Of a stretch of 64,000 nt of DNA, positions 8,193-17,515 are shown piece after piece. This stretch comes from Tabrizicola sp. (GTDB lineage: Bacteria; Pseudomonadota; Alphaproteobacteria; Rhodobacterales; Rhodobacteraceae), in the NCBI RefSeq assembly GCF_030694085.1, contig NZ_JAUXZE010000032.1, positions 1 to 64,000 of the forward strand. Reading direction: 5' to 3'. The notes under the pieces were generated by a model. It had not been told where the DNA came from, searched no databases, and was given only the letters and a program-made list of their open reading frames with translations. The position numbers and the translations under genes were made by a program. Numbering within the stretch: position 1 is the stretch's first letter; every line of letters begins with the position of its first letter.

Positions 8193-8888
8193 ATGTCGAA
8201 GATGGCAAAGACCACGAGCACCGCCCTGGCCCTGATCCTGGCACTGGCAGCCACGCCGCTGATGGCGCAGACGGAAGCGGCCCCGGCGACGGAAGAAGCC
8301 GCTCCTGCCGATGGCGTCGACACCCTGGCAATGGGTCAGGAGGTTGGTGCACCCGACGGTCCGGGCAGCACATACACCGCCGCGACCTTCGAGGCCTGGG
8401 AGCAGAAGTGCGTCCGCACCGAAAGTGGTGCCGACCCCTGCCAGCTTTACCTGCTCCTGAAAGACCAGGAGGGCAATTCGGTCGCCGAGTTCACGATGTT
8501 CAACCTGCCCAAGGGCAGCGAGGGCCCCGCCGTTGCCGGAGCCACCTTCATCGCCCCGCTCGAGACCCTGCTGACCGCCGGGATGACCTTGCAGATCGAC
8601 CAAGCCAAGAGCAAACTCTACCCCTTCACCTTCTGCGCCCAGATCGGCTGCGTGGCGCGCATCGGCTTTACCGCCGAAGAGATTGCCGCGATGAAGGCCG
8701 GGGCCAATGCCAAGATCACCATCGTTCCCTTCGTGGCCCCGGACGAGAAGGTCGAACTGACGCTCTCGCTCAAGGGCTTCACGGCGGGCTACGCAGCAGT
8801 CACTGCAGCGAATGACGCCGCGGACGCGGCATCGCAGTCCGCGGCTCCCGCTGAAGCAGCCCCGGCCGAAGGTGCTGCGAAAGAATGA
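8193..8888 (+). CDS. invasion-associated locus B (IalB) family secreted protein
   Basis: 231 residues: a Sec signal peptide (hydrophobic 9-22, cleavage after LMA), an Ala/Glu-rich linker, then an IalB domain (about 65-205) with the paired cysteines KC-x9-CQLY and FCAQIGC that are expected to form disulfides, and an Ala/Glu-rich tail. Family members are periplasmic or outer-membrane associated; their biochemical role is unknown in free-living species. ATG 8193 follows AAAGGA and gives a clean signal peptide; an ATG at 8154 adds 13 non-signal residues. CTGACT (8133-8138) N17 TAGAGA is a possible promoter. Confidence 0.85.
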   Translation: MSKMAKTTSTALALILALAATPLMAQTEAAPATEEAAPADGVDTLAMGQEVGAPDGPGSTYTAATFEAWEQKCVRTESGADPCQLYLLLKDQEGNSVAEFTMFNLPKGSEGPAVAGATFIAPLETLLTAGMTLQIDQAKSKLYPFTFCAQIGCVARIGFTAEEIAAMKAGANAKITIVPFVAPDEKVELTLSLKGFTAGYAAVTAANDAADAASQSAAPAEAAPAEGAAKE

Positions 8889-8939
8889 TCTGACGATCGT
8901 TCCGCTTCCGGGCCGGTCTCTTGACCGGCCCCGCTTCAT

Positions 8940-10136
8940 TCAGCCGCGCCGAAACGCCAGAACGGCGTTCAACCCCCCGAAAGCAAACGCGTTCGACAAG
9001 GCGGCAGCGACGCGGGACTGGCGCGCGACCCTGGGTATCACATCCAGCGCGCAGTCCGGGTCCGGGACCTGAAACCCGATTGTCGGGGGCAGCACCCCTT
9101 CGGTCAATGCAAGGACACAGGCGATGGCCTCCAGCGCCCCGGTCGCACCGATGGCGTGGCCGTGCATCGCCTTGGTCGAGGACACCGGAGGCGGTGTCCC
9201 GCCGAACACCACACGGATCGCCGCCGCCTCGGCCCGGTCGTTGGCCAACGTCCCGGTGCCATGCGCGTTGATGTAACCGATCTCCGCGATCTCCATCCCG
9301 GCGTCCGCCAGCGCCGCCCGCATCGCCCGGCCCGCACCCTCGGCACTTGGCGCCACGATGTCTCCGGCATCAGCCGTCATCCCGAAGCCAGCGACCTCGG
9401 CAAGGACACGCGCGCCCCGCGCCCGTGCATGCTCCTCGGCCTCGAAGACCAGAACCCCGGCGCCATCGCCAATCACCATGCCCTTTCGGCCCAGCGAGAA
9501 CGGACGGCACGCATCGGGCGCCAGCACCCGCAGCCCTTCCCAGGCCTTCACGCCGCCAAAGCAGAGCATCGCCTCGGCTCCGCCCGTCAGCATCACATCC
9601 GCTGCCCCGACGCGGATCTGCTGCAGCGCCAGGCCCATCGCGTGATTGGCACTGGCACAGGCCGAGGACACTGCCAGCACCGGCCCGGTCAGCCCGTGCC
9701 GGATCGACAGATGCGACGCCGGGGCATTGTGCATCAGACGTGGCACCACCAGCGGCGAAACCCGGCTCTTTCCGTCAGCGAAAACGGCACGATAACTGTC
9801 TTCCCAGGTCTGGATGCCGCCCGCCGCCGTGCCCAGGATCACCCCGCCACGGGACCCGAGAGCGCCGGACAGACCAGCCATCGCCACCGCTTCCGCCCCG
9901 GCCACCAGCGCATATTGCGTCACCCGGTCATAAAGTGGCAGATCGCTGGCTGCAAAGCGGTCCGCGGCCTGCCAGTTGCGGACCTCCGCTCCGACCCGGA
10001 TTGTCAGGCGGTCGGCATCGCGAAAGCTTAAGGGGCCGATACCGCAGCGCCCCTCGCGGAAGGCCTGGAACGTCCCCGGCACGTCGGGGGCCAGGGCGTT
10101 CACCGTGCCGATGCCGGTAATGACGACGCGCCTCAT
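8940..10136 (-). CDS. beta-ketoacyl-ACP synthase (KAS II-like)
   Basis: 398-residue thiolase-fold condensing enzyme with the complete Cys-His-His set: SSACASANH with Cys160, NAHGTGT with His292 and GHAIGATG with His327. It extends acyl-ACP with malonyl-ACP. It is shorter and more divergent than housekeeping FabF, and it overlaps by four bases the acyl carrier protein gene upstream, which itself abuts lpxD. That points to a dedicated acyl chain for lipid A rather than bulk synthesis, as in the rhizobial acpXL-fabF loci. Substrate length cannot be read from sequence. Confidence 0.88.
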   Translation of the reverse strand: MRRVVITGIGTVNALAPDVPGTFQAFREGRCGIGPLSFRDADRLTIRVGAEVRNWQAADRFAASDLPLYDRVTQYALVAGAEAVAMAGLSGALGSRGGVILGTAAGGIQTWEDSYRAVFADGKSRVSPLVVPRLMHNAPASHLSIRHGLTGPVLAVSSACASANHAMGLALQQIRVGAADVMLTGGAEAMLCFGGVKAWEGLRVLAPDACRPFSLGRKGMVIGDGAGVLVFEAEEHARARGARVLAEVAGFGMTADAGDIVAPSAEGAGRAMRAALADAGMEIAEIGYINAHGTGTLANDRAEAAAIRVVFGGTPPPVSSTKAMHGHAIGATGALEAIACVLALTEGVLPPTIGFQVPDPDCALDVIPRVARQSRVAAALSNAFAFGGLNAVLAFRRG

Positions 10137-10402
10137 GCCGCCCGCTGGGCGATCAGGCGCTCGACGCCCACGACGATGCGGGGGACGCTGGAAAAGTCGA
10201 AATCGGGCTGGTCAGGCTCGTTAGCGTTGAACGGGATCGAGATGTCGAAGCGTTCCTCCAATGCGAAGATCGCCTCGACCTTGCCAAGGCTGTCCAGCCC
10301 CAGATCGTCGATCACGGCCTCTGCCGCAATCTCCTCGGGCTGCAGCAACAGCTGCTGCGCCAGGATCTCGATCACCGCCGCCTCGATATTGGCCCGTTCC
10401 AC
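10133..10402 (-). CDS. acyl carrier protein (specialised)
   Basis: 89 residues, acidic and helical, with the phosphopantetheine site [10 protein letters not shown] (Ser38). It differs from housekeeping AcpP, whose site is usually ADSLD, and it sits between lpxD and a ketosynthase with no spacing: the lpxD stop ends at 10403, and this GTG starts at 10402. CCGGAGG within the end of lpxD serves as ribosome site. Likely carries the 3-hydroxy or very long acyl chain that LpxD or the ketosynthase uses. Confidence 0.88.
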   Translation of the reverse strand: MERANIEAAVIEILAQQLLLQPEEIAAEAVIDDLGLDSLGKVEAIFALEERFDISIPFNANEPDQPDFDFSSVPRIVVGVERLIAQRAA

Positions 10403-11491
10403 CTATTCGACCTCCGGCTCGGCCTGGCCCTTCTCAAGCCGGGCCACCCGGGCGGCCAGCCTGGGCAGACGGCGCAGCGCCTTCTGGATCTCGACATGCG
10501 TCTCCATCTTCACCGCCGGATAGCCCAACAGGACCCGGCCCGCCGGCGCGTTGGTGAAGATCTTGGTGGCGCCGCCCGCGATCACGTCGTTGCCGACAAA
10601 GATGTTGTCGTTGACCCCGCATTGCCCCGCCAGCACCACCCGGTCGCCGATCCGGGCAGATCCCGCTATGCCCACCTGCCCGCAGAGCAGGCAATCTCGG
10701 CCGATCTGGACGTTGTGGCCGATGTGGACCAGATTATCCAGCTTGGTGCCCGAGCCGATCTGCGTATCCCGGATCGTGCCTCGATCGATACAGACGTTTG
10801 CGCCGATTTCCACATCATCCCCGATGGTTACGGCGCCCAATGAATGTATCCGCGTCCAAGTCTGATCCCTGATCTCGGCGCGGCTACCCAGCGTCTCCCG
10901 GATCTCCTCGACTCCCGACTTCTCGGGCGTCACAAAGGAAAACCCATCCGCCCCGATCACCGCTCCAGGCTGGCAGATGAAGCGGTCCCCGATGGTCACC
11001 CGCGCCCCGATCCGTACGCCTTGCAGGATCAGGGGTTCGGCCCCGATGCGGGCACCTTCGGCAATCGTCACGTGGCTGGCAATGCGCGCGCCCGGCCCGA
11101 TCCGGGCCCCAGCCCCAATCACCACGAAGGGACCGACGGCCGCCCCGGCGCCGATCTCGGCCGTGGGGTCCACCAGGGCCATCGGATGCACCCCTGCCGC
11201 AATCGCGGGTCCCGGGTCCATCAGCCGCGTCAGCCCCGCCATCGCAAGCCGACCGCGCGGTGCGAAGATCGCGGCCTGCAGCCCCATGCCGCGCCAGTCC
11301 GCACCCGGCCAGACAATCGCAGCCAGCGCCTGTCCCTTGGAAATTCCGTCCGCGTAGCGCGGGTCCATCGCCAGAGCCAGGTGCTCCGGCCCGGCAACCT
11401 GTGGCTCGGAGGCACCCGCGACCTCAAGGTCAAGGTCGCCCTCGGCTTCGGCCCCCAATGCGCGTGCGATATCCCCGATCCTGTGGGCCAT
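10403..11491 (-). CDS. lpxD: UDP-3-O-acylglucosamine N-acyltransferase (LpxD)
   Basis: 362 residues. An N-terminal uridine-binding domain (about 1-100) precedes a left-handed beta-helix of hexapeptide repeats (IGAGAAVGPF, IGPGARIASH and so on, about 105-335), with catalytic His259 in the LVHIGHNV motif. LpxD adds the amide-linked 3-hydroxyacyl chain to UDP-3-O-acylglucosamine from acyl-ACP, in the cytosol. The gene is not next to fabZ-lpxA, the usual lpxD setting, but to its own ACP and ketosynthase, so it may be a paralogue. ATG 11491 follows GAGGA; 35 open codons upstream are excluded because they overlap the L,D-transpeptidase end. Confidence 0.92.
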   Translation of the reverse strand: MAHRIGDIARALGAEAEGDLDLEVAGASEPQVAGPEHLALAMDPRYADGISKGQALAAIVWPGADWRGMGLQAAIFAPRGRLAMAGLTRLMDPGPAIAAGVHPMALVDPTAEIGAGAAVGPFVVIGAGARIGPGARIASHVTIAEGARIGAEPLILQGVRIGARVTIGDRFICQPGAVIGADGFSFVTPEKSGVEEIRETLGSRAEIRDQTWTRIHSLGAVTIGDDVEIGANVCIDRGTIRDTQIGSGTKLDNLVHIGHNVQIGRDCLLCGQVGIAGSARIGDRVVLAGQCGVNDNIFVGNDVIAGGATKIFTNAPAGRVLLGYPAVKMETHVEIQKALRRLPRLAARVARLEKGQAEPEVE

Positions 11492-11519
11492 GACGTCCTC
11501 GGCTGTCCAAGCCCCAGAC

Positions 11520-13127
11520 TTAACCCTGAACGCCCGCCAGTTCCACCCCGGCCTCTGACAAGGCGCCCCAAAGCACCGCATCCCGCCCATAGACATCGCG
11601 GCGATAGGTCATGCGACCCTTCGCGTCTGGATAGGCGGTGAAATAGACCAGGTGCACCGGAAGATGCTGCTTCAGCTTCACCGTGGTTTCCTTGCCGGTC
11701 TTCAGGGCCGCCTCGAACTCGGCCTCGGCATTGTCGGTCTGCCAGGACAGAAGTTCATGCGCCAGCGCGAAGGGGTCAGCGACCCGGATGCAGCCGTGGC
11801 TGTAGGCGCGAACTTCCTTGTCGAACAACGACTTCGACGGAGTGTCATGCAGATAGATGTTGTGCACGTTCGGGAACATGAACTTCACCTTCCCCAGCGC
11901 GTTCCCGTCCGAAGGCGGCTGACGCATGCTGAAAGGGAAGGATCGCGCGCTGTAGGCCCCGAAGTTCACCGAGCCGCGCGGCACCACCCGCCCCCGTCCG
12001 TCGATCACCTGGATATGGCTGACAGCGTTCGGGTTGCGCTGCAAAAGCGGTAAGTATTCCTTGACGATGATCGACCGCGGCACCCCCCAGGAAGGGTTGA
12101 TGACCATATGCTCCATCTCGTCCGAGAACTCCGGGCTCCGCTGGTCGGGGACGTTCTTCCCGATCACGACGCGGGTCTCGAAGACGGTCTTGCCGTCCTC
12201 GATGATCTTCGCGCGGAAGTCCGGCAGGTTCACCCAGACATGCTTGACCTCACGGTCAAAGTGCATCCAGCGCTCGCGCTCCATCGCGACGATCACCGAC
12301 TTCAGCCGTTCTTCCGGGCCGACGTTGAGTTCGGCAACCGTGCCTTCGCCCGCAGCGCCATCCGCCGTCAGTCCGTGGTTCAGCTGGAACGCCGTCACCG
12401 CCGCCTGCATGGCCCGGTCGTAGCTCGCCACGGCTGACGGAGCAAGATAGCCCATCCGCACCAGACGGTCGCGCAGGGCGATGACCGCAGGCCCCGTGTC
12501 TCCAGGCTTCAGCGCCACCGCCTGGATCGCCGAACCCCATCCACCTGCCGCGATCTGCGCCTCAATCCCAAGCTTGGCCTTCATCAACTGCACGTATTGC
12601 AGAGATTTCGGCAGCAGCCAGGCCAGCACTGCCTCGGGCTCGCCGTTCGCAATGCGCGCAAGCAGAACCTTTGGCTCGATCCGGTTGATTTCACGCACGA
12701 TACCGGCATCGATCTTCTGCGGCTCCAGCGCGCCTGCCGTAAGGTCCTGCGCCCAAGCCAGATAGGCCCGCGTCATCTCGACCTCGACCCGCCCTCGGTC
12801 GCCCTCGGTTTCAGCAGATTGAAGCGCCACCGTCAGCGCCGTCGCATCATAGCGTGGCACCGGCAGCCCGTGATCCCCGGCCGTCGCAATAGCCGCCAGA
12901 AGGGCCGCCCGTCGCGCCGCATCCTCGGGCCCGGTCCACAGAGTTTCGTAGTTCGTTGTCCGGTACCACTCGGCAATCGCCGCGTCAGAGGCGGCGGTGG
13001 CGGCCAGGGACTGGGTGAAGGCCGTGGCCTCGGACTTCGCCATCGAGCCCATTGCAGGGGCCAATACCAGGGACAGGGTCACAAGCAGCGACAGCCGCGA
13101 CAGCTTGTGCGGAACGGAAAAATGCAT
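11520..13127 (-). CDS. L,D-transpeptidase, YcbB/LdtD-like
   Basis: 535 residues: Sec signal (about 9-29), an N-terminal scaffold domain, a peptidoglycan-binding domain (about 209-268), and a YkuD catalytic domain (about 295-475) with HDTP (His427) and SHGCIRV (nucleophile Cys446). This architecture is that of YcbB, the beta-lactam-insensitive 3-3 cross-linking enzyme of the periplasm. ATG 13127 follows GAGGG and gives the signal peptide; in-frame starts at 13166 and 13274 lack it. Divergent from a DUF882 peptidase, and upstream of lpxD with 28 bases between. It is the second L,D-transpeptidase of the window. Confidence 0.93.
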   Translation of the reverse strand: MHFSVPHKLSRLSLLVTLSLVLAPAMGSMAKSEATAFTQSLAATAASDAAIAEWYRTTNYETLWTGPEDAARRAALLAAIATAGDHGLPVPRYDATALTVALQSAETEGDRGRVEVEMTRAYLAWAQDLTAGALEPQKIDAGIVREINRIEPKVLLARIANGEPEAVLAWLLPKSLQYVQLMKAKLGIEAQIAAGGWGSAIQAVALKPGDTGPAVIALRDRLVRMGYLAPSAVASYDRAMQAAVTAFQLNHGLTADGAAGEGTVAELNVGPEERLKSVIVAMERERWMHFDREVKHVWVNLPDFRAKIIEDGKTVFETRVVIGKNVPDQRSPEFSDEMEHMVINPSWGVPRSIIVKEYLPLLQRNPNAVSHIQVIDGRGRVVPRGSVNFGAYSARSFPFSMRQPPSDGNALGKVKFMFPNVHNIYLHDTPSKSLFDKEVRAYSHGCIRVADPFALAHELLSWQTDNAEAEFEAALKTGKETTVKLKQHLPVHLVYFTAYPDAKGRMTYRRDVYGRDAVLWGALSEAGVELAGVQG

Positions 13128-13462
13128 TCGGCCCTCTATTCCAACGACTTGAGTTCTTATTGGCATCTTTTCGCCGATCTGCAAACCCTGTCCAATCACA
13201 AACCCGAAGACGGACTTACCGGGACCCACTGTGTCAACTTTGGCAACAGTCCTGCCGCAAACCGATGCAACCACACAACAGTCGGCAATTTTCGGTGGCG
13301 TTCAGCAAAAATTTGCCGATTGCGGTTGTGCTGTCCGCGACGCAGCCAATCGGTGCTTGGGCTTCGATTCCACTTGTGCAATAACAACGCTGCACTTGGG
13401 GAAGAAGTTGCAAGAAAAGCTGCGAAACGGCAGTCGAAGACAGCACGGGGACAGACGTTAGA
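13128..13462. other. 335-bp divergent intergenic region
   Basis: Lower in GC than its surroundings and with no gene I can support. It must hold the promoters of both cell-wall genes. An imperfect inverted repeat CGGCAA (13283-13288) / TTGCCG (13313-13318) lies near the middle, and TTGACA occurs on the minus strand at 13229-13234, without a convincing -10 box at the right spacing. Confidence 0.4.
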
Positions 13463-14032
13463 ATGACGGACAACAAGCTTATCGGCGTCTCGCGGCGCGG
13501 CCTTCTTGGTGCGTTCGCTGCGACAGCCCTGGTGGCGGCTCCGACCTACACCAACGCATTCGGTGTCCTCAGGGGCGCCGGCGACATCCGCCGCATCCGC
13601 ATGTATTCGGGCCGCACCGGCGAAAGCATGGATACGATCTACTGGATCGAAGGCGAATACATCCCGGAAGTCCTCAAGGAAATCAATCATTTCATGCGCG
13701 ATTGGCGGTCGGACGACACCGTCAAGATGGACATGCGCACGATCGACATCATGGCCGCCTCGCATCGGCTCATGGACGTGTCCGAACCCTACATGCTGCT
13801 TTCCGGCTACCGCTCCCCCAGAACCAACGCCATGCTCCGGTCAAGGTCTGGCGGTGTTGCGAAGAACTCGCTGCACATGAAGGGCCAGGCAGCCGACTTG
13901 CGGCTTCAGTCACGTTCAGTCGGGCAGATGGCCAAGGCGGCTGCGGCCTGCGCTTCGGGCGGGGTCGGCAAGTATTCGCGCTCAAACTTCGTCCACATGG
14001 ATTGCGGACCGGTCCGCAGCTGGGGCGGCTGA
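13463..14032 (+). CDS. DUF882/YcbK-like murein peptidase (M15 family), Tat-exported
   Basis: 189 residues. The N-terminus SRRGLLGAFAAT is a twin-arginine signal. The catalytic domain has the zinc set of the M15/VanY-like fold: SLHMKGQAADL (His138, Asp145) and FVHMD (His178). YcbK/MepK-type enzymes cleave mDAP-containing peptidoglycan cross-links, and E. coli MepK acts on the 3-3 links that L,D-transpeptidases make. Its divergent partner here is exactly such a transpeptidase, so the pair probably makes and opens 3-3 bonds. Followed by a terminator 24 bases after the stop. Confidence 0.88.
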   Translation: MTDNKLIGVSRRGLLGAFAATALVAAPTYTNAFGVLRGAGDIRRIRMYSGRTGESMDTIYWIEGEYIPEVLKEINHFMRDWRSDDTVKMDMRTIDIMAASHRLMDVSEPYMLLSGYRSPRTNAMLRSRSGGVAKNSLHMKGQAADLRLQSRSVGQMAKAAAACASGGVGKYSRSNFVHMDCGPVRSWGG

Positions 14033-14055
14033 TCAGCTCCACCCCGCTGAAACAG

Positions 14056-14076
14056 GGCGCCTTCGGGCGCCTTTTT
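14056..14076 (+). terminator. intrinsic terminator after the DUF882 gene
   Basis: Stem GGCGCC / GGCGCC with tetraloop TTCG, followed by five T (14072-14076). Confidence 0.9.
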
Positions 14077-14110
14077 CATTGTCATTCTAGAGAATTGCGG
14101 CCGACCACTG

Positions 14111-14150
14111 CCCTCTCCCCCCGCGGGAGAGGGGCCGGAGGTGAGGGGAG
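14111..14150. repeat. REP-like CCCTCTCCC palindrome, copy 1
   Basis: CCCTCTCCC (14111-14119) and GGGAGAGGG (14125-14133) form a hairpin, followed by the conserved GCCGGAGGTGAGGGG tail. The same element with one bulge is at 36984-37020. This kind of dispersed palindrome is common in proteobacterial intergenic DNA. It lies one base past the rlmE stop codon. Confidence 0.75.
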
Positions 14151-14151
14151 G

Positions 14152-14910
14152 TCACCCCAGAGGACCCGCGTCAGGGTCAGACTGCCCTTCGCCGCCCTCG
14201 ACCAGACGGCCGCGGAAGCCCATCGCCACGACGAACTTTTCCGAACTGTCTGCCCGGCTGGCCGGTGGCTTCACGTTTGCCACCTTCTTGAAATTCTTCT
14301 TCAGCAAGGTCTGCATCTGCTGCTCGGCCCCGCCCGCCAGCACCTTGGCGACAAAGGTGCCGTCGTCCTCCAGCACGTCGAAGGCAAAGGCCAGCGCCGC
14401 TTCGATCAGCGCCACAATGCGCAGGTGATCGGTGCCCTTGTGCCCGCTGGCCGCCGCCGCCATGTCCGACATCACCACGTCGGCACGGCCACCCAGCCAG
14501 CCCTTGACCTTGTCTTCCGCGCCATCCTCCAGAAAGTCCAGCTGGTGGATTTCCGCGCCCGAGATCGCCTCGACCTCTTGCAGGTCGACACCCAGCACAT
14601 AGCCGATCGGTTTCTTCGGGTTCTGCCCCAGCGCGTTGACCCGCAACGCCGCCACCTGACACCAGCCCCCCGGCGCGCAGCCCAGATCGACCACCCGCGC
14701 CCCCGGTTTCAGGAAGCCGTACTTGTCGTCCAGCTCCAGGATCTTGTAGGCCGCCCGGCCCCGATACCCCTCTTTGCGCGCGCGGATCACGTAAGGGTCG
14801 TTCAGCTGCCGCTCCAGCCACAGCGTCGAGGAAAGCTTGCGCCCCTTGGCGGTCTTGACGCGCACCCGCAGCTCACGCTGCCCGCGCCCGGAGGTCTGTT
14901 TCTCGCTCAT
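14152..14910 (-). CDS. rlmE: 23S rRNA (uridine2552-2'-O)-methyltransferase
   Basis: 252 residues, the RrmJ/FtsJ fold: [11 protein letters not shown] for S-adenosylmethionine binding, [15 protein letters not shown] with the catalytic Asp, FVAKVLAGG with the catalytic Lys, and [12 protein letters not shown]. It methylates the A-loop of 23S rRNA late in 50S assembly. The N-terminal 40 residues are basic and longer than in E. coli, typical of alphaproteobacteria. ATG 14910 overlaps the stop of the upstream ppx/gppA gene in ATGA, so the two are probably translationally coupled. Confidence 0.95.
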   Translation of the reverse strand: MSEKQTSGRGQRELRVRVKTAKGRKLSSTLWLERQLNDPYVIRARKEGYRGRAAYKILELDDKYGFLKPGARVVDLGCAPGGWCQVAALRVNALGQNPKKPIGYVLGVDLQEVEAISGAEIHQLDFLEDGAEDKVKGWLGGRADVVMSDMAAAASGHKGTDHLRIVALIEAALAFAFDVLEDDGTFVAKVLAGGAEQQMQTLLKKNFKKVANVKPPASRADSSEKFVVAMGFRGRLVEGGEGQSDPDAGPLG

Positions 14911-16049
14911 GTGTAGGGTCCGTCCGAAAGCACGCCGTCCGCGCTCATCTGCGCATAGAGAAGCCCCTCCCTAAGGCCCCTGTCGGCCACCGACAAGCGG
15001 TCCGTGGGCCAGATGCGCATCAGGGCCTGCAGGATCGCCGCCCCCGACATGATCAGCGCATGCCGGTCGCGCCCGATCCGCGGGTCGGTCCGCCGCCCTT
15101 CCGGCCCCAGCGCCAGATATTCCCGGATCACAAGGTCGATCTGGTCGGATGTCATCTGCAACCCGTCCACCTTGGTCCGGTCATAACGTTTCAGGTTCAG
15201 GAACGACGCCGCCACCGTGGTCACCGTGCCCGAGGTGCCGATGATCTGGAAGCCTTCGCGCGGGTTCTCGGCATTGTAGGGGCTGAAGCTGGCCAGGTTC
15301 TCCTCGAAGAACCAGCTCATCAGCGCAAAGCGCGCCGCATCGTCATCGACGTCGATGAACTGGTCCTTCAACGTCGCCACCCCCAGCGGCACCGAAATCC
15401 AGTCCACCACCCGCGCCACCGCGCCCTCGCCCTGCGCGTTGAACCCCATGTGCAGCCGCATGATCGCGCGCGGCCGGTCGGCGGGGGCCACCGCGCTCAG
15501 GTCGATCCAGACCAGCTCGGTCGAGCCGCCGCCGATATCGACCACCAGCAGCTGCTCGGTCGAAGTGTTGACCAGCGGCGCGCAAGAGATGACGGCAAGC
15601 CGGGCCTCTTCCTCGGGGGCGATGATCTCCAGCGCCAGGCCGGTTTCGCGGCGCACCTGGCGGATGAAATCCTTGGCATTACGCGCTCGTCTGCACGCCT
15701 CGGTTGCCACCAGACGCATCCGGGCGACGCCATGCTTCTCGATCTTCTTCTCGCAGATCCGCAGCGCCTGGATCGTCCGGCCCATCGAGGCCCGCGACAA
15801 CCGGCCCGAAGCTTCCAGCCCCACGCCCAGCTGCACTGACTTCGAAAAGCTGTCGATGATCGAGAACTGACTGCCCAGAGGTTGGGCAATCAGCATCCGG
15901 CAACTGTTCGTTCCAAGGTCAAGCGCCGCATAAAGCGGTGCCGACCCCGGGTCGGATAGGGCTGACGGCTCATCCAAGCGGGAGACCGCCACCGGGGTCT
16001 CGACCTGCGTGTCTGTCGCGTCCGCCCTATGGGGACGCTCGGGCGTCAT
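14907..16049 (-). CDS. Ppx/GppA exopolyphosphatase/pppGpp phosphatase family protein
   Basis: 380 residues with the ASKHA-fold motifs [12 protein letters not shown] and [21 protein letters not shown], and the C-terminal [13 protein letters not shown]. Members hydrolyse polyphosphate or pppGpp; the two activities cannot be told apart here. The protein is shorter than E. coli GppA and lacks the C-terminal HD-like domain. ATG 16049 follows GGAGGG at six bases; 29 further open codons upstream look non-coding. Operon with rlmE. Confidence 0.88.
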   Translation of the reverse strand: MTPERPHRADATDTQVETPVAVSRLDEPSALSDPGSAPLYAALDLGTNSCRMLIAQPLGSQFSIIDSFSKSVQLGVGLEASGRLSRASMGRTIQALRICEKKIEKHGVARMRLVATEACRRARNAKDFIRQVRRETGLALEIIAPEEEARLAVISCAPLVNTSTEQLLVVDIGGGSTELVWIDLSAVAPADRPRAIMRLHMGFNAQGEGAVARVVDWISVPLGVATLKDQFIDVDDDAARFALMSWFFEENLASFSPYNAENPREGFQIIGTSGTVTTVAASFLNLKRYDRTKVDGLQMTSDQIDLVIREYLALGPEGRRTDPRIGRDRHALIMSGAAILQALMRIWPTDRLSVADRGLREGLLYAQMSADGVLSDGPYT

Positions 16050-16183
16050 GACCGCCCTCCATCTGTGGTTACCAAAAAGGTAGACGCCTTTTGCCGCCCT
16101 GACAAGCTTGCCCGCCACGCTTTCGCGCTGTTGCAATCCTGCCTGCCTCTAACAACCGATTCGAATCAGGCCCTCTCTCGGCA

Positions 16184-16212
16184 TTGACGCCTGCCCGCCC
16201 GGCTACTTACGC
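16184..16212 (+). promoter_or_regulatory. promoter candidate for the outer-membrane protein gene
   Basis: TTGACG (16184-16189), 17 bases, TTACGC (16207-16212). The -35 box is good, the -10 box moderate. It would start transcription about 20 bases before the gene. Confidence 0.4.
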
Positions 16213-16238
16213 TGGCAGAAAAAGAAACTGAGGCAGAC

Positions 16239-16949
16239 ATGACATCCAGATCAGGACCCCTGGCAGCAGCCGGCATCCTTTGCGTTATTGCCTGTTCCGC
16301 TGCACTTGCAGGCGGCCCGGTCGAAACCGCGCCCGCCGTATCCGCGCCCGCCGAACCCGCGCCCCTTGCGCTTGCCGTACCGGAAGACTGGTCCGGCTTT
16401 TACATCGGCATCGCCGCCGCCCGGCCGAGGGGCGACAACACCTGGCGTCTGAACGATCTCGATCTCTCGCTCATCCCCAGCGACTGGTCCGGCACCCTTC
16501 CGATCCTGACACTTGGCCGTGACTGGCAACGCGGCAGGCTGACCTTTGGTGCAGCGCTCTCGCTGGCAAACGGCGAGATATCGGCCTCGCCGCAGTCTGA
16601 TCTGTTCCTAAGCTGCTTTCGCTGCGATACCGTGGTCAGCGACCTTATTACGCTGCGCGGCCGCGCGGGCCTCGCCACGGGCAAGATGCACTATTTTGCC
16701 ACCGGCGGCTTTGCCCAGGCTGATGTTGCGGGCACCAGCGGTGCCGGGGCCACGACCGTCAACAGCGCCACACTGACCGGCTGGACCCTCGGCCTCGGCG
16801 TCGAACGCCGCATCGCCGAAAAGCTGTCGTTGACCGCCAGCTATGATCACGCCGACCTGGGTGCCCTCGACCTGTCAGGACATGTCGCTGGCACCGACAG
16901 CAGCATCGACTTCAGCCTGATGCAGATTGGCGTGAACTACCGCTGGTGA
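16239..16949 (+). CDS. outer membrane beta-barrel protein (Omp25/RopB-like)
   Basis: 236 residues: a signal peptide (cleavage near ALA-GG), a Pro/Ala/Glu-rich linker, then an eight-strand-like barrel from WSGFYIGIAAA (about 50) to the end, GVNYRW, with the C-terminal aromatic residue used for outer-membrane insertion. Strands alternate polar and hydrophobic residues, with LTLGRDWQRGRLTFGAALS and YDHADLGALDLSGHV clearly visible. A CFRC pair in one loop may form a disulfide. It is likely a small structural or adhesion barrel, not a large porin. Confidence 0.82.
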   Translation: MTSRSGPLAAAGILCVIACSAALAGGPVETAPAVSAPAEPAPLALAVPEDWSGFYIGIAAARPRGDNTWRLNDLDLSLIPSDWSGTLPILTLGRDWQRGRLTFGAALSLANGEISASPQSDLFLSCFRCDTVVSDLITLRGRAGLATGKMHYFATGGFAQADVAGTSGAGATTVNSATLTGWTLGLGVERRIAEKLSLTASYDHADLGALDLSGHVAGTDSSIDFSLMQIGVNYRW

Positions 16950-17169
16950 CCGCCGCCAGGCAGGCGGCCATGAACGTGGCTCATCCTTTCCTTGAGAACT
17001 TCTCACGCCGTCGCGGCTGGCCTCCCTTTTCGGCCTCCGGTAGCCTGAGGCTGCCACGCCCGGTCCGGGCACGTCGCTCCTTTGCGTCGCCATGTCGAAA
17101 ACCGACACCGGCTGTCGTGGATCGGCGCATATCAACAGGGTCAGCACTGCAAAGGGGAATCACCGCATC

Positions 17170-17472
17170 ATGGCCGAAGTCACTATCGTCTACTGGCGCG
17201 ACATCCCGGCCCAAGTCATCGTTGGCAAGGGCCGCAAAGGCTCCAAGGTCCAGCTGACCGAACGCTTCGAACAGGCCATCGACCGCTGCGCCATGAAGAT
17301 CGGCGCCAAGGACGCGGACGCCTATCTTGCCGAATGGCGCAAGACCGTGGTCGCCGACCTGGAGGGCGAACCCGACACCATAGCCGCCGACTATGCCGCG
17401 AAGCTGGAAGCCGACTTCGACACCGCCCGCCTGAAATCGCTGATCGACGCCGAAGGCTGGGCCAAGGCCTGA
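17170..17472 (+). CDS. virulence factor family small protein (PF13769-like)
   Basis: 100 residues opening AEVTIVYWRDIPAQVIVGKG and ending LIDAEGWAKA. This matches the family named 'virulence factor' in databases, whose members are regularly found next to methylene-THF reductase and methyl-THF methyltransferase genes in Rhodobacteraceae. Biochemical role unknown; the name is historical. ATG 17170 lies 12 bases after AAAGGGG; the open stretch before it does not look coding. It is 43 bases before the metF-like gene. Confidence 0.75.
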   Translation: MAEVTIVYWRDIPAQVIVGKGRKGSKVQLTERFEQAIDRCAMKIGAKDADAYLAEWRKTVVADLEGEPDTIAADYAAKLEADFDTARLKSLIDAEGWAKA

Positions 17473-17515
17473 CTTCATGACCCTGCCCCCGCCTTCCACT
17501 CTCAAGGAGACCGTC

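Noticed and set aside
16950..17169. Possible riboswitch (cobalamin or SAM) before the methyl-folate cluster
   Set aside because: I looked for a B12 box and for SAM-II type structure and found only short GC hairpins; no consensus match.
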